NCBI RefSeq assembly: GCF_009827335.1
Contig: NZ_WTYH01000001.1
Span: 1,736,001 to 1,800,000, forward strand
Reading direction: 5' to 3'
DNA length: 64,000 bases
Origin: Aurantiacibacter arachoides
GTDB lineage: Bacteria > Pseudomonadota > Alphaproteobacteria > Sphingomonadales > Sphingomonadaceae
Shown: positions 42,724 to 51,211 of the stretch, in pieces
How positions within the stretch are numbered: the first letter of the stretch is position 1
Layout: each line of letters starts with the position of its first letter
The notes under the pieces: generated by a model
Seen by the model: only the letters and a program-made list of their open reading frames with translations
The model's database searches: none
Told to the model about the DNA's origin: nothing
Made by a program: the position numbers and the translations under genes

Positions 42724-43740
42724 TCAGGCCGCTTGCAAGTACTCGACTGCGCCCGGTCCGCTTTCCAGCATGGCGAGCAAGCCCAGCTCGAACTGATTGA
42801 GGTGGGTCTGCGGGCGCGGCAGCTTCAGCGTCTTGCGCCATTCCTCCTGCCGCGCGACGAGGTCGATCACGGCGGGGTGAATATAGCTCTTGCGGGTGAC
42901 GGCGGGCGTGTTGCCGAGATGGTCGGCTACGCGTTGCAGCACGGCCTTGATCGTCAGCTTGTCTTCCGCCTCTGCCAGCATCCGGAAGGCCATGACACTG
43001 GCGTGCCAGGTGCGGAAGTTCTTGGCCGAAAAGGCGCCGTCCATCTTTTCCCGCAGGTAGGCGTTGACGTGCCCGGAGTTCACGTCTTGCGGCTCGCCAT
43101 TGTCGCCGACCCAGGCGAACAGTTCCTGCGAGTTCAGGTCCTGCAACTGGCGCACCACGCGGGCAAGCGAGGCATCCGACAACTTCACGTCGCGATCCTT
43201 GCCGCCCTTGCCGACGAAGCGCAGGCGCAAGGTGCGGCCCGTCACCTCGGCATGGCGCTGCTGCAGGGTGGTCGCGCCGAAACTCTGGTTGGCCTTGGAA
43301 TAGCAGGTGTTGCCGACCCGGATCGCGCCGAGATCGAGCAGCTTGACCACCGCGGCCACGGCGCGGTCCCGCGTCAGCTTGGGCGAGCGCATGTCCTTCA
43401 ACACCCGCTCCCGCAGGGCCGGCAAGGCACGGCCGAAGGCGGCGCAGGAATCGAACTTTTCGCCTTCGCGCCAGGTACGGAAATTGGGGTGATAACGGTA
43501 TTGCTTGCGGTCCTTGGCATCGAACCCCGTCGCCAGGATATGCCCGTTGGGCTGCGGACAGAACCATTCCCGGCGATAGGCCGGCGGCAGGGCGATGGCA
43601 TTCAACCGCCTGCGCTCCTTGGTGCAGCGAATCAGCTTGCCGTCGCAATCGTAGTAGGCCCATCCCTTGCCCGAACGCTTGCGGGTAATGCCCGGCAGGC
43701 AGTCATCGACGTAGATCAGATCGGTAGGACGTGATGCCAT
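42724..43740 (-). CDS. DNA topoisomerase IB, poxvirus-like
   Basis: The 338-aa enzyme relaxes supercoils through a 3'-phosphotyrosine. It shows an N-terminal domain (LIYVDDCLPGITRKRSGKGWAYYD) and a tyrosine-recombinase-like catalytic core with RVGNTCYSKANQSFG, LRFVGKGGKDRDV (Lys), NFRTWHASV (Arg/His) and TRKSYIHP (catalytic Tyr). The ATG at 43740 gives the correct length; longer in-frame translation back to 44694 runs antisense through the GST gene and is an artefact. It is divergent from the GST gene. Confidence 0.93.
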   Translation of the reverse strand: MASRPTDLIYVDDCLPGITRKRSGKGWAYYDCDGKLIRCTKERRRLNAIALPPAYRREWFCPQPNGHILATGFDAKDRKQYRYHPNFRTWREGEKFDSCAAFGRALPALRERVLKDMRSPKLTRDRAVAAVVKLLDLGAIRVGNTCYSKANQSFGATTLQQRHAEVTGRTLRLRFVGKGGKDRDVKLSDASLARVVRQLQDLNSQELFAWVGDNGEPQDVNSGHVNAYLREKMDGAFSAKNFRTWHASVMAFRMLAEAEDKLTIKAVLQRVADHLGNTPAVTRKSYIHPAVIDLVARQEEWRKTLKLPRPQTHLNQFELGLLAMLESGPGAVEYLQAA

Positions 43741-43896
43741 GATGGTTGGCGTAACGAGCTGATATGGCGGCCGGTTCCGCAGGCTGGACCAAAGGCCGTG
43801 AAGCGCTGGCACCGGGGGTGCCAACATTCGCGTTCTTGCCCCGCCCCGCTCGCCCTCCCATCTGCCTGGGGCATAACACACACAAGGAACACGACG

Positions 43897-44766
43897 ATGG
43901 CCGATCCCACTTATACCCCGCCCCAGGTCTGGCAGCCGGCCGAGAGCGGCGGCAAGTTCGCTGGCGTCAACCGCCCCACCGCCGGCGCGCGGCACGACGC
44001 GCAACTGCCCGTGGGCGATCATCCCTTCCAGCTCTATTCGCTCGCCACGCCGAACGGGCAGAAGGTGACGATCATGTTCGAGGAGCTGCTGGAAGCCGGC
44101 CATCCGCTGGCCGAATACGACGCCTGGATGATAAAGATCTTCGACGGTGACCAGTTCGGCAGCGGCTTCACCGCGCTGAATCCCAACGGCAAGATACCCG
44201 CCCTGCTCGATCGTTCGGGCGCAACGCCGTTCCGCGTATTCGAGAGCGGCGCCATCCTGCAGCACCTTGCCGACAAGTTCGATTTCCTGCTGCCCAAGAC
44301 CGGCGCGGCGCGTGCAGAAGTGCTCAGCTGGCTCAACTGGCAGATGGGCACCGCACCCTTCATCGGCGGCGGCTTCGGGCATTTCTACCAGTATGCGCCG
44401 GAGAAATACGAATATCCGATCAACCGATACGCGATGGAAACCAAGCGCATCTTCTCCGTCGCGGATAATCGCCTGGCCGAAAGCCACTACCTCGGCGGCG
44501 AGGCCTATTCGATCGCGGACGTGGCCGCCTATCCGTGGCTGGGTGCCCTGGTGCACGGGGCCTACAGCGGGTCGGACAGGTTCCTCTCGCTGGACGAATA
44601 CGATCACGTCCAGCGCTGGGTAAGGGAGCTCGACGCCCGGCCCGGCGTGATCCGCGGACGCATGGTGAATACCGAGGCCATGCCCGAACGCCACAGCGCC
44701 GCCGATTTCGATGCGGTGGAGGATCGCACCCTGTTCGATCCGATCAGGAAGCGTGCGGACGCTTAA
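43897..44766 (+). CDS. yghU: glutathione S-transferase, YghU type
   Basis: The 289-aa enzyme is a Nu-class GST with glutathione-dependent disulfide reductase activity in E. coli. An extended N-terminus (YTPPQVWQPAESGGKFAGVNRPTAG) precedes the thioredoxin fold (PFQLYSLATPNGQKVTIMFEEL), with the conserved Thr-Pro-Asn active-site loop and NPNGKIPALLD and FESGAILQHLADKF. The helical C-terminal domain has the Nu-class block WQMGTAPFIGGGFGHFYQYAPEKYEY. AGGA lies before the ATG at 43897. Cytoplasmic. Confidence 0.93.
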   Translation: MADPTYTPPQVWQPAESGGKFAGVNRPTAGARHDAQLPVGDHPFQLYSLATPNGQKVTIMFEELLEAGHPLAEYDAWMIKIFDGDQFGSGFTALNPNGKIPALLDRSGATPFRVFESGAILQHLADKFDFLLPKTGAARAEVLSWLNWQMGTAPFIGGGFGHFYQYAPEKYEYPINRYAMETKRIFSVADNRLAESHYLGGEAYSIADVAAYPWLGALVHGAYSGSDRFLSLDEYDHVQRWVRELDARPGVIRGRMVNTEAMPERHSAADFDAVEDRTLFDPIRKRADA

Positions 44767-44775
44767 GCCCGTTGC

Positions 44776-44809
44776 GGCGCCGGTCCGTTACGCTATAGGG
44801 ACCGGCGCC
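44776..44809. repeat. 11-bp inverted repeat just before tRNA-Gln
   Basis: GGCGCCGGTCC (44776-44786) and GGACCGGCGCC (44799-44809) are perfect complements around a 12-nt AT-richer loop. It ends 3 nt before the tRNA. There is no T-run, so it may be a 3'-end hairpin of the GST mRNA or a tRNA leader feature. Confidence 0.6.
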
Positions 44810-44812
44810 TGC

Positions 44813-44887
44813 TGGGGCGTAGCCAAGTGGTAAGGCATCGGTTTTTGGTACCGACATTCGCAGGTTCGATCCCTGCCGCCCCAGCCA
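44813..44887 (+). tRNA. tRNA-Gln (anticodon TTG)
   Basis: The acceptor stem TGGGGCG pairs with CGCCCCA, followed by discriminator G and an encoded CCA. The anticodon stem TCGGT/ACCGA encloses TTTTGGT, so the anticodon is TTG. The T-arm GCAGG-TTCGATC-CCTGC is intact. 75 nt including CCA. It decodes CAA and, by wobble, CAG. Confidence 0.96.
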
Positions 44888-44897
44888 ATTCCTCGTT

Positions 44898-46130
44898 TCA
44901 GGCCCGCAGCCGTCGCGTCAGGATGGCAAGGCTTGTCACGGTAACGATGCTGGTGCCCAGCACGACGAGTGCGGCGCCGACCACACCGAACCATTCAAGC
45001 AGCCACGGCAAACTGGCGAGGCCCACCGTCAGCGGGATGGCGCGGGTCACGAAGTTGGAGATCGCCCGTCCGCGCGCCACCAGCAAAGCCTCCAGGCTGG
45101 CGCCCACCAGTTCGACGGAGGCCGCGCCCGCCAGCACGATCATGGGGATCGTCGCGCCGACGAATTCGCGCCCGGCCACGGCCATGATCAGCCACTCGCC
45201 CAGCACCAGGCCGAGCAGGACCACGATCACGCCGGTGCCAATGGCGATGCGGGTGATCTTGCCGACCAGGATCTTTGCCGTGTCGGGATTGCGCACGAGT
45301 TCGGGATAGACCGCGCGCAGCAGGGCCTGCGACAGCTTGAGCAGCCCCTCACCCAGTTGCGAGGCGACGCGGTAAATGCCCGCCAGCGCCGGGCCGCCGA
45401 ACACGCCCACCAGCAACACCAGCAACTGCCGGCTGGCGATGGCGAGCGAGGCGGTAAGGCTGGTGCCCCAGACGAAGCCCCAGGCATCGGGCTGTTCACG
45501 CGGCAGCCGGGTCAGGCTGATGCGCGACAGGTGGATCGGCTCGGTCCGGGCAGCCAGCCACCAGTACATCGCGGCAGTGGCAATCTCGGCAGCGCCCCAC
45601 ACGATCAGGAAGCTCTGAATGGTGGGGTGCAGAAACACCGCGATGCCTGCGCCCGTGGCGCGCACGATGCTGGTCGTGGCGTCAGCATAGGCCGCGCGGT
45701 CATACCGATCGTGCAGCCGCAGCAGCCCGGTAGGCGTGGAACGGATCGCCAGCAGCGAGGCCACGGTGAAGAAAAAGGTCGGCAACAGCATCTTTTCGGG
45801 CAGCAGCACCGCCTGGCCGAAGAACAGCAGCACGAAAGCTGCGATGACGATCCCTGCCGTCACGGCCGCCAGGTCCAGTGCGATGGCGAAGCCGGTCACG
45901 GTGCGGCGGCCTTCTTCGTCCTGCCCGAACCGGATGATCGCCTGCCAGGTCTGAAAACTGCAGAAACCCGCCACGATCTGCGCAAAGGTGAAGGCGATCA
46001 CGAACAGGCCGAACCGTTCGGGCCCCAGTTCGCGGGTGGCGATGGCGAGATAGACCATGCTCAGCACCGCGTTCACGCCCCGCGCGCCGATCATCCATCC
46101 GGTATTGGTCAACAGGCGCCGCAGCATCAT
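44898..46130 (-). CDS. polysaccharide-type flippase (MATE/MOP superfamily)
   Basis: The 410-aa integral membrane protein has about 12 hydrophobic segments and an N-terminal motif LLTNTGWMIGARGVNAVLSMVYLAIATRELGPERFG, as in Wzx-like oligosaccharide flippases. It probably moves a lipid-linked glycan across the inner membrane; the cargo is unknown and no glycosyltransferases are nearby. The ATG at 46130 is one of two adjacent Met codons. It is convergent with tRNA-Gln. Confidence 0.85.
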   Translation of the reverse strand: MMLRRLLTNTGWMIGARGVNAVLSMVYLAIATRELGPERFGLFVIAFTFAQIVAGFCSFQTWQAIIRFGQDEEGRRTVTGFAIALDLAAVTAGIVIAAFVLLFFGQAVLLPEKMLLPTFFFTVASLLAIRSTPTGLLRLHDRYDRAAYADATTSIVRATGAGIAVFLHPTIQSFLIVWGAAEIATAAMYWWLAARTEPIHLSRISLTRLPREQPDAWGFVWGTSLTASLAIASRQLLVLLVGVFGGPALAGIYRVASQLGEGLLKLSQALLRAVYPELVRNPDTAKILVGKITRIAIGTGVIVVLLGLVLGEWLIMAVAGREFVGATIPMIVLAGAASVELVGASLEALLVARGRAISNFVTRAIPLTVGLASLPWLLEWFGVVGAALVVLGTSIVTVTSLAILTRRLRA

Positions 46131-46192
46131 CGCGCCCCTGCCCCCAAACGCGCACAATTGCAAAAGCGGCGTGGTGGGATAGACCGGCGGAC

Positions 46193-46603
46193 ATGGCCCG
46201 AAACAGTCCCGATCATGCCCTTCGCCTCGCCTTCGTGAAACTCAACGTGCCCAGCATGGCGCCGGCGCTGGCCTTCTGGCAGGCCGCGATGGGGTTCAAG
46301 ATCGTCGATACCTACGACGAGGACACCTTCCTCGAAAATATCCTGTCGCTGCCAGGCGAGGACCAGCTGCACCTGATGCTGGTGGAATGGAAAGGGCCGC
46401 TGGCCATTACCATGGGCACCGGTCACGGTCCCGTAGGCTTCGTGACGCACGACGTGGAAGCCTCGCTTTCGCGCGCGGTTGCCGCAGGGGCGAGCGTGGA
46501 ATTGCCCGCGACCGAGGTGGCGCCGGGTCTCGTCATAGCCAAGTTCGTGAGCCCGCAGGGACACGAGGCGGAGCTGGTGCATCAAAAACCGAAGGAGGAC
46601 TAG
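46193..46603 (+). CDS. VOC/glyoxalase-family protein
   Basis: The 136-aa cytoplasmic protein has the VOC beta-alpha-beta-beta-beta layout twice: LAFVKLNVPSMAPALAFWQAAMGFKI...HLMLVEW and GPVGFVTHDVEASLSRAVAAGA...FVSPQGHEAELVH. A possible metal-binding Glu/His set lies at QLHLM and HEAEL. It could be a glyoxalase, dioxygenase or resistance-type binding protein; no specific reaction can be assigned. It is encoded singly. Confidence 0.8.
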   Translation: MARNSPDHALRLAFVKLNVPSMAPALAFWQAAMGFKIVDTYDEDTFLENILSLPGEDQLHLMLVEWKGPLAITMGTGHGPVGFVTHDVEASLSRAVAAGASVELPATEVAPGLVIAKFVSPQGHEAELVHQKPKED

Positions 46604-46627
46604 CGCACCGCCCCTGCGCGCCTCAGC

Positions 46628-47302
46628 TCATTCGGCACTCTCCAGCGGCGGCTGCGGGTTGTTGGGTGTCAGGATCAGTTCGCCCTGCTCGATCCGCACG
46701 CTGGCGAGGCGGCTCAGCAGGTTCATGCCGATGACGTTGGTATCGCCAAGACCAGGCGCGATGACTGCATCCAGCCCGCGCGCAGCGACGTTGCCGAAGC
46801 GCAGTTCGTCGATGGTGGTGAGAGAGGCCGATACGGCTCCATTGGCCGTCTGCAGGCGGATGGGCAGCCCGCCGTCCCGCGCATCCAGCCCGGCCATGTC
46901 GGCGGTGGACTGGGAAATCGCGGTCAGCGTTGCGCCGGTATCCACCATGAAAGCAGCACGCTGGCCGTTGATCTCCGCCTCCAGCCAGAAATGCCCGTCG
47001 CGGGACAGCGGCACGCGGGTCTCGCCGCCCTCCACGACCTGCTCGGGCAAGCCGAACTCGGGCACCGCCAGATCGAAGCGCGGGTCGAGGCGGGACAGTT
47101 GCAGAACCACCAGCAGCAGCACGCCTACGAGCATCAGTGTGCTGGCAACGCGCATCAACCGCCCGACAAACGGCACGCGGCGGATCATCAGCGATCCCAG
47201 CAGGCCCAGCAACATGGCCACCATGGCTGCCAGCAACAGGTCCGACTGGGGAATCCCGCGGATCGAGTGGGCCAGCTGGTCGAAGACGGGGGCGAAATCC
47301 AT
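46628..47302 (-). CDS. membrane-anchored retropepsin-like aspartic protease
   Basis: The 224-aa protein has two N-terminal transmembrane segments (LLLAAMVAMLLGLLGSLMI and VASTLMLVGVLLLVVLQL), then an aspartic protease domain with FMVDTGATLTAIS (catalytic Asp in the DTG motif) and a later NVIGMNLLSR. It resembles the clan-AA single-domain proteases of alphaproteobacteria, which act as dimers in the periplasm. The ATG at 47302 directly precedes the first segment. The substrate is unknown. Confidence 0.86.
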   Translation of the reverse strand: MDFAPVFDQLAHSIRGIPQSDLLLAAMVAMLLGLLGSLMIRRVPFVGRLMRVASTLMLVGVLLLVVLQLSRLDPRFDLAVPEFGLPEQVVEGGETRVPLSRDGHFWLEAEINGQRAAFMVDTGATLTAISQSTADMAGLDARDGGLPIRLQTANGAVSASLTTIDELRFGNVAARGLDAVIAPGLGDTNVIGMNLLSRLASVRIEQGELILTPNNPQPPLESAE

Positions 47303-47360
47303 CCTGGCTATATAGCGAGAGAATCGCGCATTGCGATGAACCGGCTGCGTCTGAATGCAG

Positions 47361-48347
47361 TCAGGGGGCGCTGCGCGGGATGGTGGCGCGCGCGAGAACC
47401 AGCGAGAAGCGCTTGTCCGCATCGGTCCACCGTTTCACCGGTGTCCAGTGCCCGGCAAGCAGCAGCGTATTGGCGCTGCGCCTGGTGAACTTGTGGCTGT
47501 TTTCTGTGTGGATGGTCTCGCCGCTGCCCATCATGAATGATCGCCCGGCGACATCGAACGACACGTCCCGCGTGGCGACGAGATGCATTTCCACCCGCGC
47601 GTATATATCCACCCAGCGAGCTTCGTGACGGAAGGCGTCGATGGGGATCGTGCCGCCAAGTTCGCGGTTGATTCGGGTCAGCAGGTTGCAGTTGAACGCC
47701 GCGGTCACCCCGGCGGCATCATCATAGGCCGCTTCCAGGATCGAGCGATCCTTGATGAGATCCATGCCGATCAGCAGCAGCGAGCCGTCGCCCAGCGTGG
47801 CGCGCATGTTGCGCAGCAGGTCCACCGCCGTGCGCGGGACCATGTTGCCGATGGTGGAGCCGGGGAAGAAGCCCAGCTTGGGCATGTCGCCAACCTCGGC
47901 GGGAAGCTCGACGCGGCGGGTAAAATCCGCCTCAACCGGATAGACCGGCAGGCCGGCGAACTTGCCGGCAAGATCGGCGGCGGCGGCGCGCAGGAAATCG
48001 CCGGCGATATCCAGCGGGACATAGGCGCCGGGATCGATGGCGGAAAGCAGCAGCGGCGTCTTGACCGACGAGCCGGAGCCGAATTCCACCACGGCCCGGC
48101 CGGGCCCGACCATCTGTGCAAAGTCCTCACCGCGGGACCGCAGGATTTCCGTCTCCGAGCGGGTGGGATAATATTCCTCGACCCGGGTAATGTCCTCGAA
48201 CAGCTCGGACCCGCGATCGTCATAGAACCAGCGCGCAGGAATGGCCTTTTGCGGCTCTGCCAGGCCGTTCAGCACGTCGGCACGAAAGGCGCGGTCGACG
48301 CCATCCTCGTCGAGATCGACAAGGCGAATTCCCTCGGCGTCTGCCAT
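47361..48347 (-). CDS. egtD: L-histidine N-alpha-trimethyltransferase
   Basis: EgtD makes hercynine from histidine with three SAM in ergothioneine synthesis. The 328-aa product has the opening LNGLAEPQKAIPARWFYDDRGSELFEDITRVEEYYPTRSE-type blocks, VVEFGSGSSVKT (SAM loop), YVPLDIAGDFL and FFPGSTIGNM. The C-terminal block SHKFTRRSANTLLLAG holds part of the histidine site. It overlaps the egtB stop by one base, so the two genes are translated together. Confidence 0.94.
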   Translation of the reverse strand: MADAEGIRLVDLDEDGVDRAFRADVLNGLAEPQKAIPARWFYDDRGSELFEDITRVEEYYPTRSETEILRSRGEDFAQMVGPGRAVVEFGSGSSVKTPLLLSAIDPGAYVPLDIAGDFLRAAAADLAGKFAGLPVYPVEADFTRRVELPAEVGDMPKLGFFPGSTIGNMVPRTAVDLLRNMRATLGDGSLLLIGMDLIKDRSILEAAYDDAAGVTAAFNCNLLTRINRELGGTIPIDAFRHEARWVDIYARVEMHLVATRDVSFDVAGRSFMMGSGETIHTENSHKFTRRSANTLLLAGHWTPVKRWTDADKRFSLVLARATIPRSAP

Positions 48348-49594
48348 CAGATATCCTTTGCCAGCCGCAGGCCGGTGAACTGCCAGCGTTGCTGGGGGTA
48401 GAAGAAATTGCGGTAGCTTGGCCGGGAATGGCCGCGCACGGTGGCACAGCTGGCGCCTTTCAGCACCCACTGTCCGGCCATGAACTTGCCATTGTATTCG
48501 CCCACCGCGCCCTCCACCGGGCGGAAGCGCGGGTAGGGCAAATAGGCGGAGCGGGTGAATTGCCAAACGTCGCCGAACAGCTCGCCCGTGCCCACCGGCA
48601 GCGGCGGCGCGGCGGTATCGAGCTGGTTACCTGCCTCGGCATCAAAGCCCGGCATATCCTGCCCGCGGGCCGCGGCCTCCCACTCGAACTCGCCGGGCAA
48701 CCGTGCGCCTGCCCAGGTGGCAAAGGCATCGGCCTCGTAATAGGAAATGTGGCACACCGGCGCGTCGGGATCGCGCTGCTGCCAGCCGGCATGGGTGAAC
48801 TGTTCGCCATCGCGCCAGTAAAGCGGGGCGGCAATGGTGCGGCGTTGCACCCAGGCCCAGGCATCGGACAACCACAGGCGATGATCCGTATAACCACCCT
48901 CGGCAATGAACTGGTCCCATTCGCCGTTCGTCACCAGCCGCCGCGACAGGGCGAAGGGTTCGAGCAGCACGCGATGAACGGGCCCCTCGTTGTCAAAGGC
49001 GAACCCAGCCGCCTGGTGACCGACGCGGGCGATCCCGCCCGGATGGCTTATCCAGCCGTCCTGCTGCGCGGGGGCAACGCGGTTGCCCGCCTCCCACATG
49101 GCCGGGCCGAGCGGGTTCTGGAACAGGCCATGCTTGATGTCCGTCAGCAGCAGTTCGATGTGCTGTTCTTCATGGGCGATGCCAAGCGCGACGAGATCGG
49201 CCACGCGCGGATCATCCAATAGCGGCTCCATCGCCGCGTTCACGTGCGCTCGCCAGTCCAGCACCTCGGCCAGCGTCGGGCGGGTAATCAGCCCGCGCTT
49301 GCCACGCGCAATACGTTCACCCTCGGCTTCGTAATAGGAATTGAATACGAACGGCCAGCGTTCGTCATGCAGGCGATACGCGGGGATGTGATCGCGCAGC
49401 AGGAAGGTTTCCCAGAACCACGTCGTGTGCGCCGCGTGCCACTTGGCCGGCGATGCGTCGTCCATCGACTGGATCGTGACGTCAGCCTCGCTGAGCGGCG
49501 CCAGCAGGCTTTCGGTCAGAGCGCGCGCGGCGCGAAACCGGTGCGCGAGATCGGTGGGCGGATCTATGTGAGGGCGCGTGCTCGCCTGGGCCAC
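48347..49594 (-). CDS. egtB: ergothioneine sulfoxide synthase
   Basis: EgtB is a mononuclear iron enzyme joining hercynine to a cysteine-type thiol. The 415-aa product has an N-terminal DinB-like domain (WHAAHTTWFWETF, HEEQHIELLL with His141, His145, Glu147 as iron ligands) and a C-terminal formylglycine-generating-enzyme-like domain (GGIARVG, CHISYYEADAFATWAGARLPGEFEWEAA-type blocks, RGHSRPSYRNFFYPQQRW). GTG start at 49594 with AGGAGAG upstream. No egtA, egtC or egtE is adjacent, which suggests direct use of cysteine. Confidence 0.93.
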   Translation of the reverse strand: MAQASTRPHIDPPTDLAHRFRAARALTESLLAPLSEADVTIQSMDDASPAKWHAAHTTWFWETFLLRDHIPAYRLHDERWPFVFNSYYEAEGERIARGKRGLITRPTLAEVLDWRAHVNAAMEPLLDDPRVADLVALGIAHEEQHIELLLTDIKHGLFQNPLGPAMWEAGNRVAPAQQDGWISHPGGIARVGHQAAGFAFDNEGPVHRVLLEPFALSRRLVTNGEWDQFIAEGGYTDHRLWLSDAWAWVQRRTIAAPLYWRDGEQFTHAGWQQRDPDAPVCHISYYEADAFATWAGARLPGEFEWEAAARGQDMPGFDAEAGNQLDTAAPPLPVGTGELFGDVWQFTRSAYLPYPRFRPVEGAVGEYNGKFMAGQWVLKGASCATVRGHSRPSYRNFFYPQQRWQFTGLRLAKDI

Positions 49595-49677
49595 GGCCCT
49601 CTCCTGTCGTCAGCAATGTCGTGTCAACGCCAGCATGGAGCAATTGGTTTCCCAGGCAAACCCCGGCTTTTCGTCAC

Positions 49678-51081
49678 CTAACCTGTGTTAGCCACCGGAC
49701 CGGGTCGCACGCCGGGCGCGCCTGCGGCCAGTTCCAGGTTGAGCATCTCGGCCAGCAGGAACGCCAGTTCCAATGACTGCGCGGCGTTCAGGCGCGGATC
49801 GCAATGCGTGTGATAGCGATCGTTCAGCCCGGCATCGGTGATAGCCACCGCGCCGCCGGTGCATTCGGTCACGTCCTGCCCGGTCATCTCCAGGTGGATG
49901 CCGCCCGCATGGGTGCCCTCCGCCCGGTGGACGGCGAAGAACCCGCGCACCTCTGCCAGGATCCGCTCGAATGGCCGCGTCTTGTAGCCGCTGTCGGCCT
50001 TGACGACGTTGCCGTGCATGGGATCGCAGCTCCACACCACCTCGTGCCCCTCGCGCGCGATGGCGCGGACCAGCGGCGGCAGGCCGGCCTCCACCTTGTC
50101 CGCGCCGAAGCGGCTGATGAGGGTGATGCGCCCCGCCTCGCGCGCCGGGTTCAGCGTATCGAGCAGGCCCAGCAGCACATCGGGCGCCAGGCTTGGCCCG
50201 CACTTGATGCCGATGGGGTTCAGCACGCCGCGCAGGAATTCGACATGCGCGCTGCCTTCGAACCGGGTGCGGTCGCCAATCCACAGGAAGTGGGCGGAGG
50301 TATCGACCCAGTCGCCCGTCATCGAATCCTGCCGCGTCATCGCCTGCTCGTAGGGCAGCAGCAGCGCCTCGTGGCTGGTATAGAAACTCGTCGCCTTGAG
50401 GTGCGGATCGCCCTCGATATCGACGCCGCAGGCTTCCATGAAGTCCAGCGCCTCACCGATGCGGCTGGCGATGTCGTGATACTTGTCGGCCCACGGGCTG
50501 CGGCCCATGAAATCGAGTGTCCAGCGCTGAACCTCGCGCAGGTTGGCATAGCCGCCGCCCGCAAAGGCGCGCAGCAGGTTGAGCGTGGCCGCCGCCTGCG
50601 AATAGGCGCGCACCATGCGTTGCGGATCGTTGCGGCGAACGTCGGGATGGAATTCGATGCCGTTGACGTTGTCGCCGAAATAGCTCGGCAGCGTCACGTC
50701 GCCCTGCGTCTCCGTGTCGGAACTGCGCGGCTTGGCGAACTGGCCAGCCATGCGCCCCAGCTTCACCACCGGCATCTTGCTGGCAAAGGTGAGCACGGCG
50801 GCCATCTGCAGGATGACGCGGAAGGTATCCCGGATGTTGTTGGGGCTGAATTCGGCGAAGCTCTCGGCGCAGTCGCCGCCTTGCAGCAGGAAGGCCTTGC
50901 CGGCGGCAACCTGCGCCAGTTCGGCCTTCAGGCGACGCGCTTCTCCCGCAAACACCAGCGGCGGAAACCCGGCGAGGGTATCTGTTGCCTCGGCAAGAGC
51001 CGCCGCGTCCTCGTAGGCGGGCAGATGCTTCGCGGTGAAGCGATCGGTCTGCCAGCTTTCGGGTGTCCAGTCGTATGCCAC
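49678..51081 (-). CDS. 3-deoxy-7-phosphoheptulonate synthase, class II
   Basis: This enzyme condenses PEP and erythrose 4-phosphate, the first step of the shikimate pathway. The 467-aa product is the plant-like class II form: [47 protein letters not shown]-type block, [12 protein letters not shown] and [14 protein letters not shown]. The GTG at 51081 fits the family start (xxDWTPESW). A TTG at 51093 is also possible, but it lies only 3 nt from the T-tract of the terminator upstream. Confidence 0.92.
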   Translation of the reverse strand: MAYDWTPESWQTDRFTAKHLPAYEDAAALAEATDTLAGFPPLVFAGEARRLKAELAQVAAGKAFLLQGGDCAESFAEFSPNNIRDTFRVILQMAAVLTFASKMPVVKLGRMAGQFAKPRSSDTETQGDVTLPSYFGDNVNGIEFHPDVRRNDPQRMVRAYSQAAATLNLLRAFAGGGYANLREVQRWTLDFMGRSPWADKYHDIASRIGEALDFMEACGVDIEGDPHLKATSFYTSHEALLLPYEQAMTRQDSMTGDWVDTSAHFLWIGDRTRFEGSAHVEFLRGVLNPIGIKCGPSLAPDVLLGLLDTLNPAREAGRITLISRFGADKVEAGLPPLVRAIAREGHEVVWSCDPMHGNVVKADSGYKTRPFERILAEVRGFFAVHRAEGTHAGGIHLEMTGQDVTECTGGAVAITDAGLNDRYHTHCDPRLNAAQSLELAFLLAEMLNLELAAGAPGVRPGPVANTG

Positions 51082-51096
51082 GTCTCTCGCCAATCG

Positions 51097-51123
51097 AAAA
51101 AGGCGCCCTCCCCGCCGGGGCGC
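51097..51123 (-). terminator. intrinsic terminator of the M16 peptidase gene
   Basis: On the minus strand GCGCCC (51123-51118), an 8- to 9-nt loop and GGGCGC (51108-51103) are followed by C and TTTTT (51101-51097). It sits between the peptidase stop and the DAHP synthase start, so the latter needs its own promoter or readthrough. Confidence 0.75.
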
Positions 51124-51211
51124 GTTCGGTCAGCGATGCGGGGAAGCCCCGTCCCTATAGAGCGGCCCAGCGCACCGCAAAGGTTACTTGCGATACCTTT
51201 GCGTCGGCGCC

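Noticed and set aside
42724..44694. A 656-codon fusion of topoisomerase IB with a long N-terminal part
   Set aside because: The upstream half is antisense to the YghU-type GST. The family start (MASRPTDLIYVDD) at 43740 gives the normal length.
44776..44887. tRNA-Gln as an integration site of a genomic island
   Set aside because: No repeated tRNA 3' end was seen in the window, no integrase is nearby (the tyrosine-recombinase-like gene is a topoisomerase IB), and the flanking genes are ordinary.
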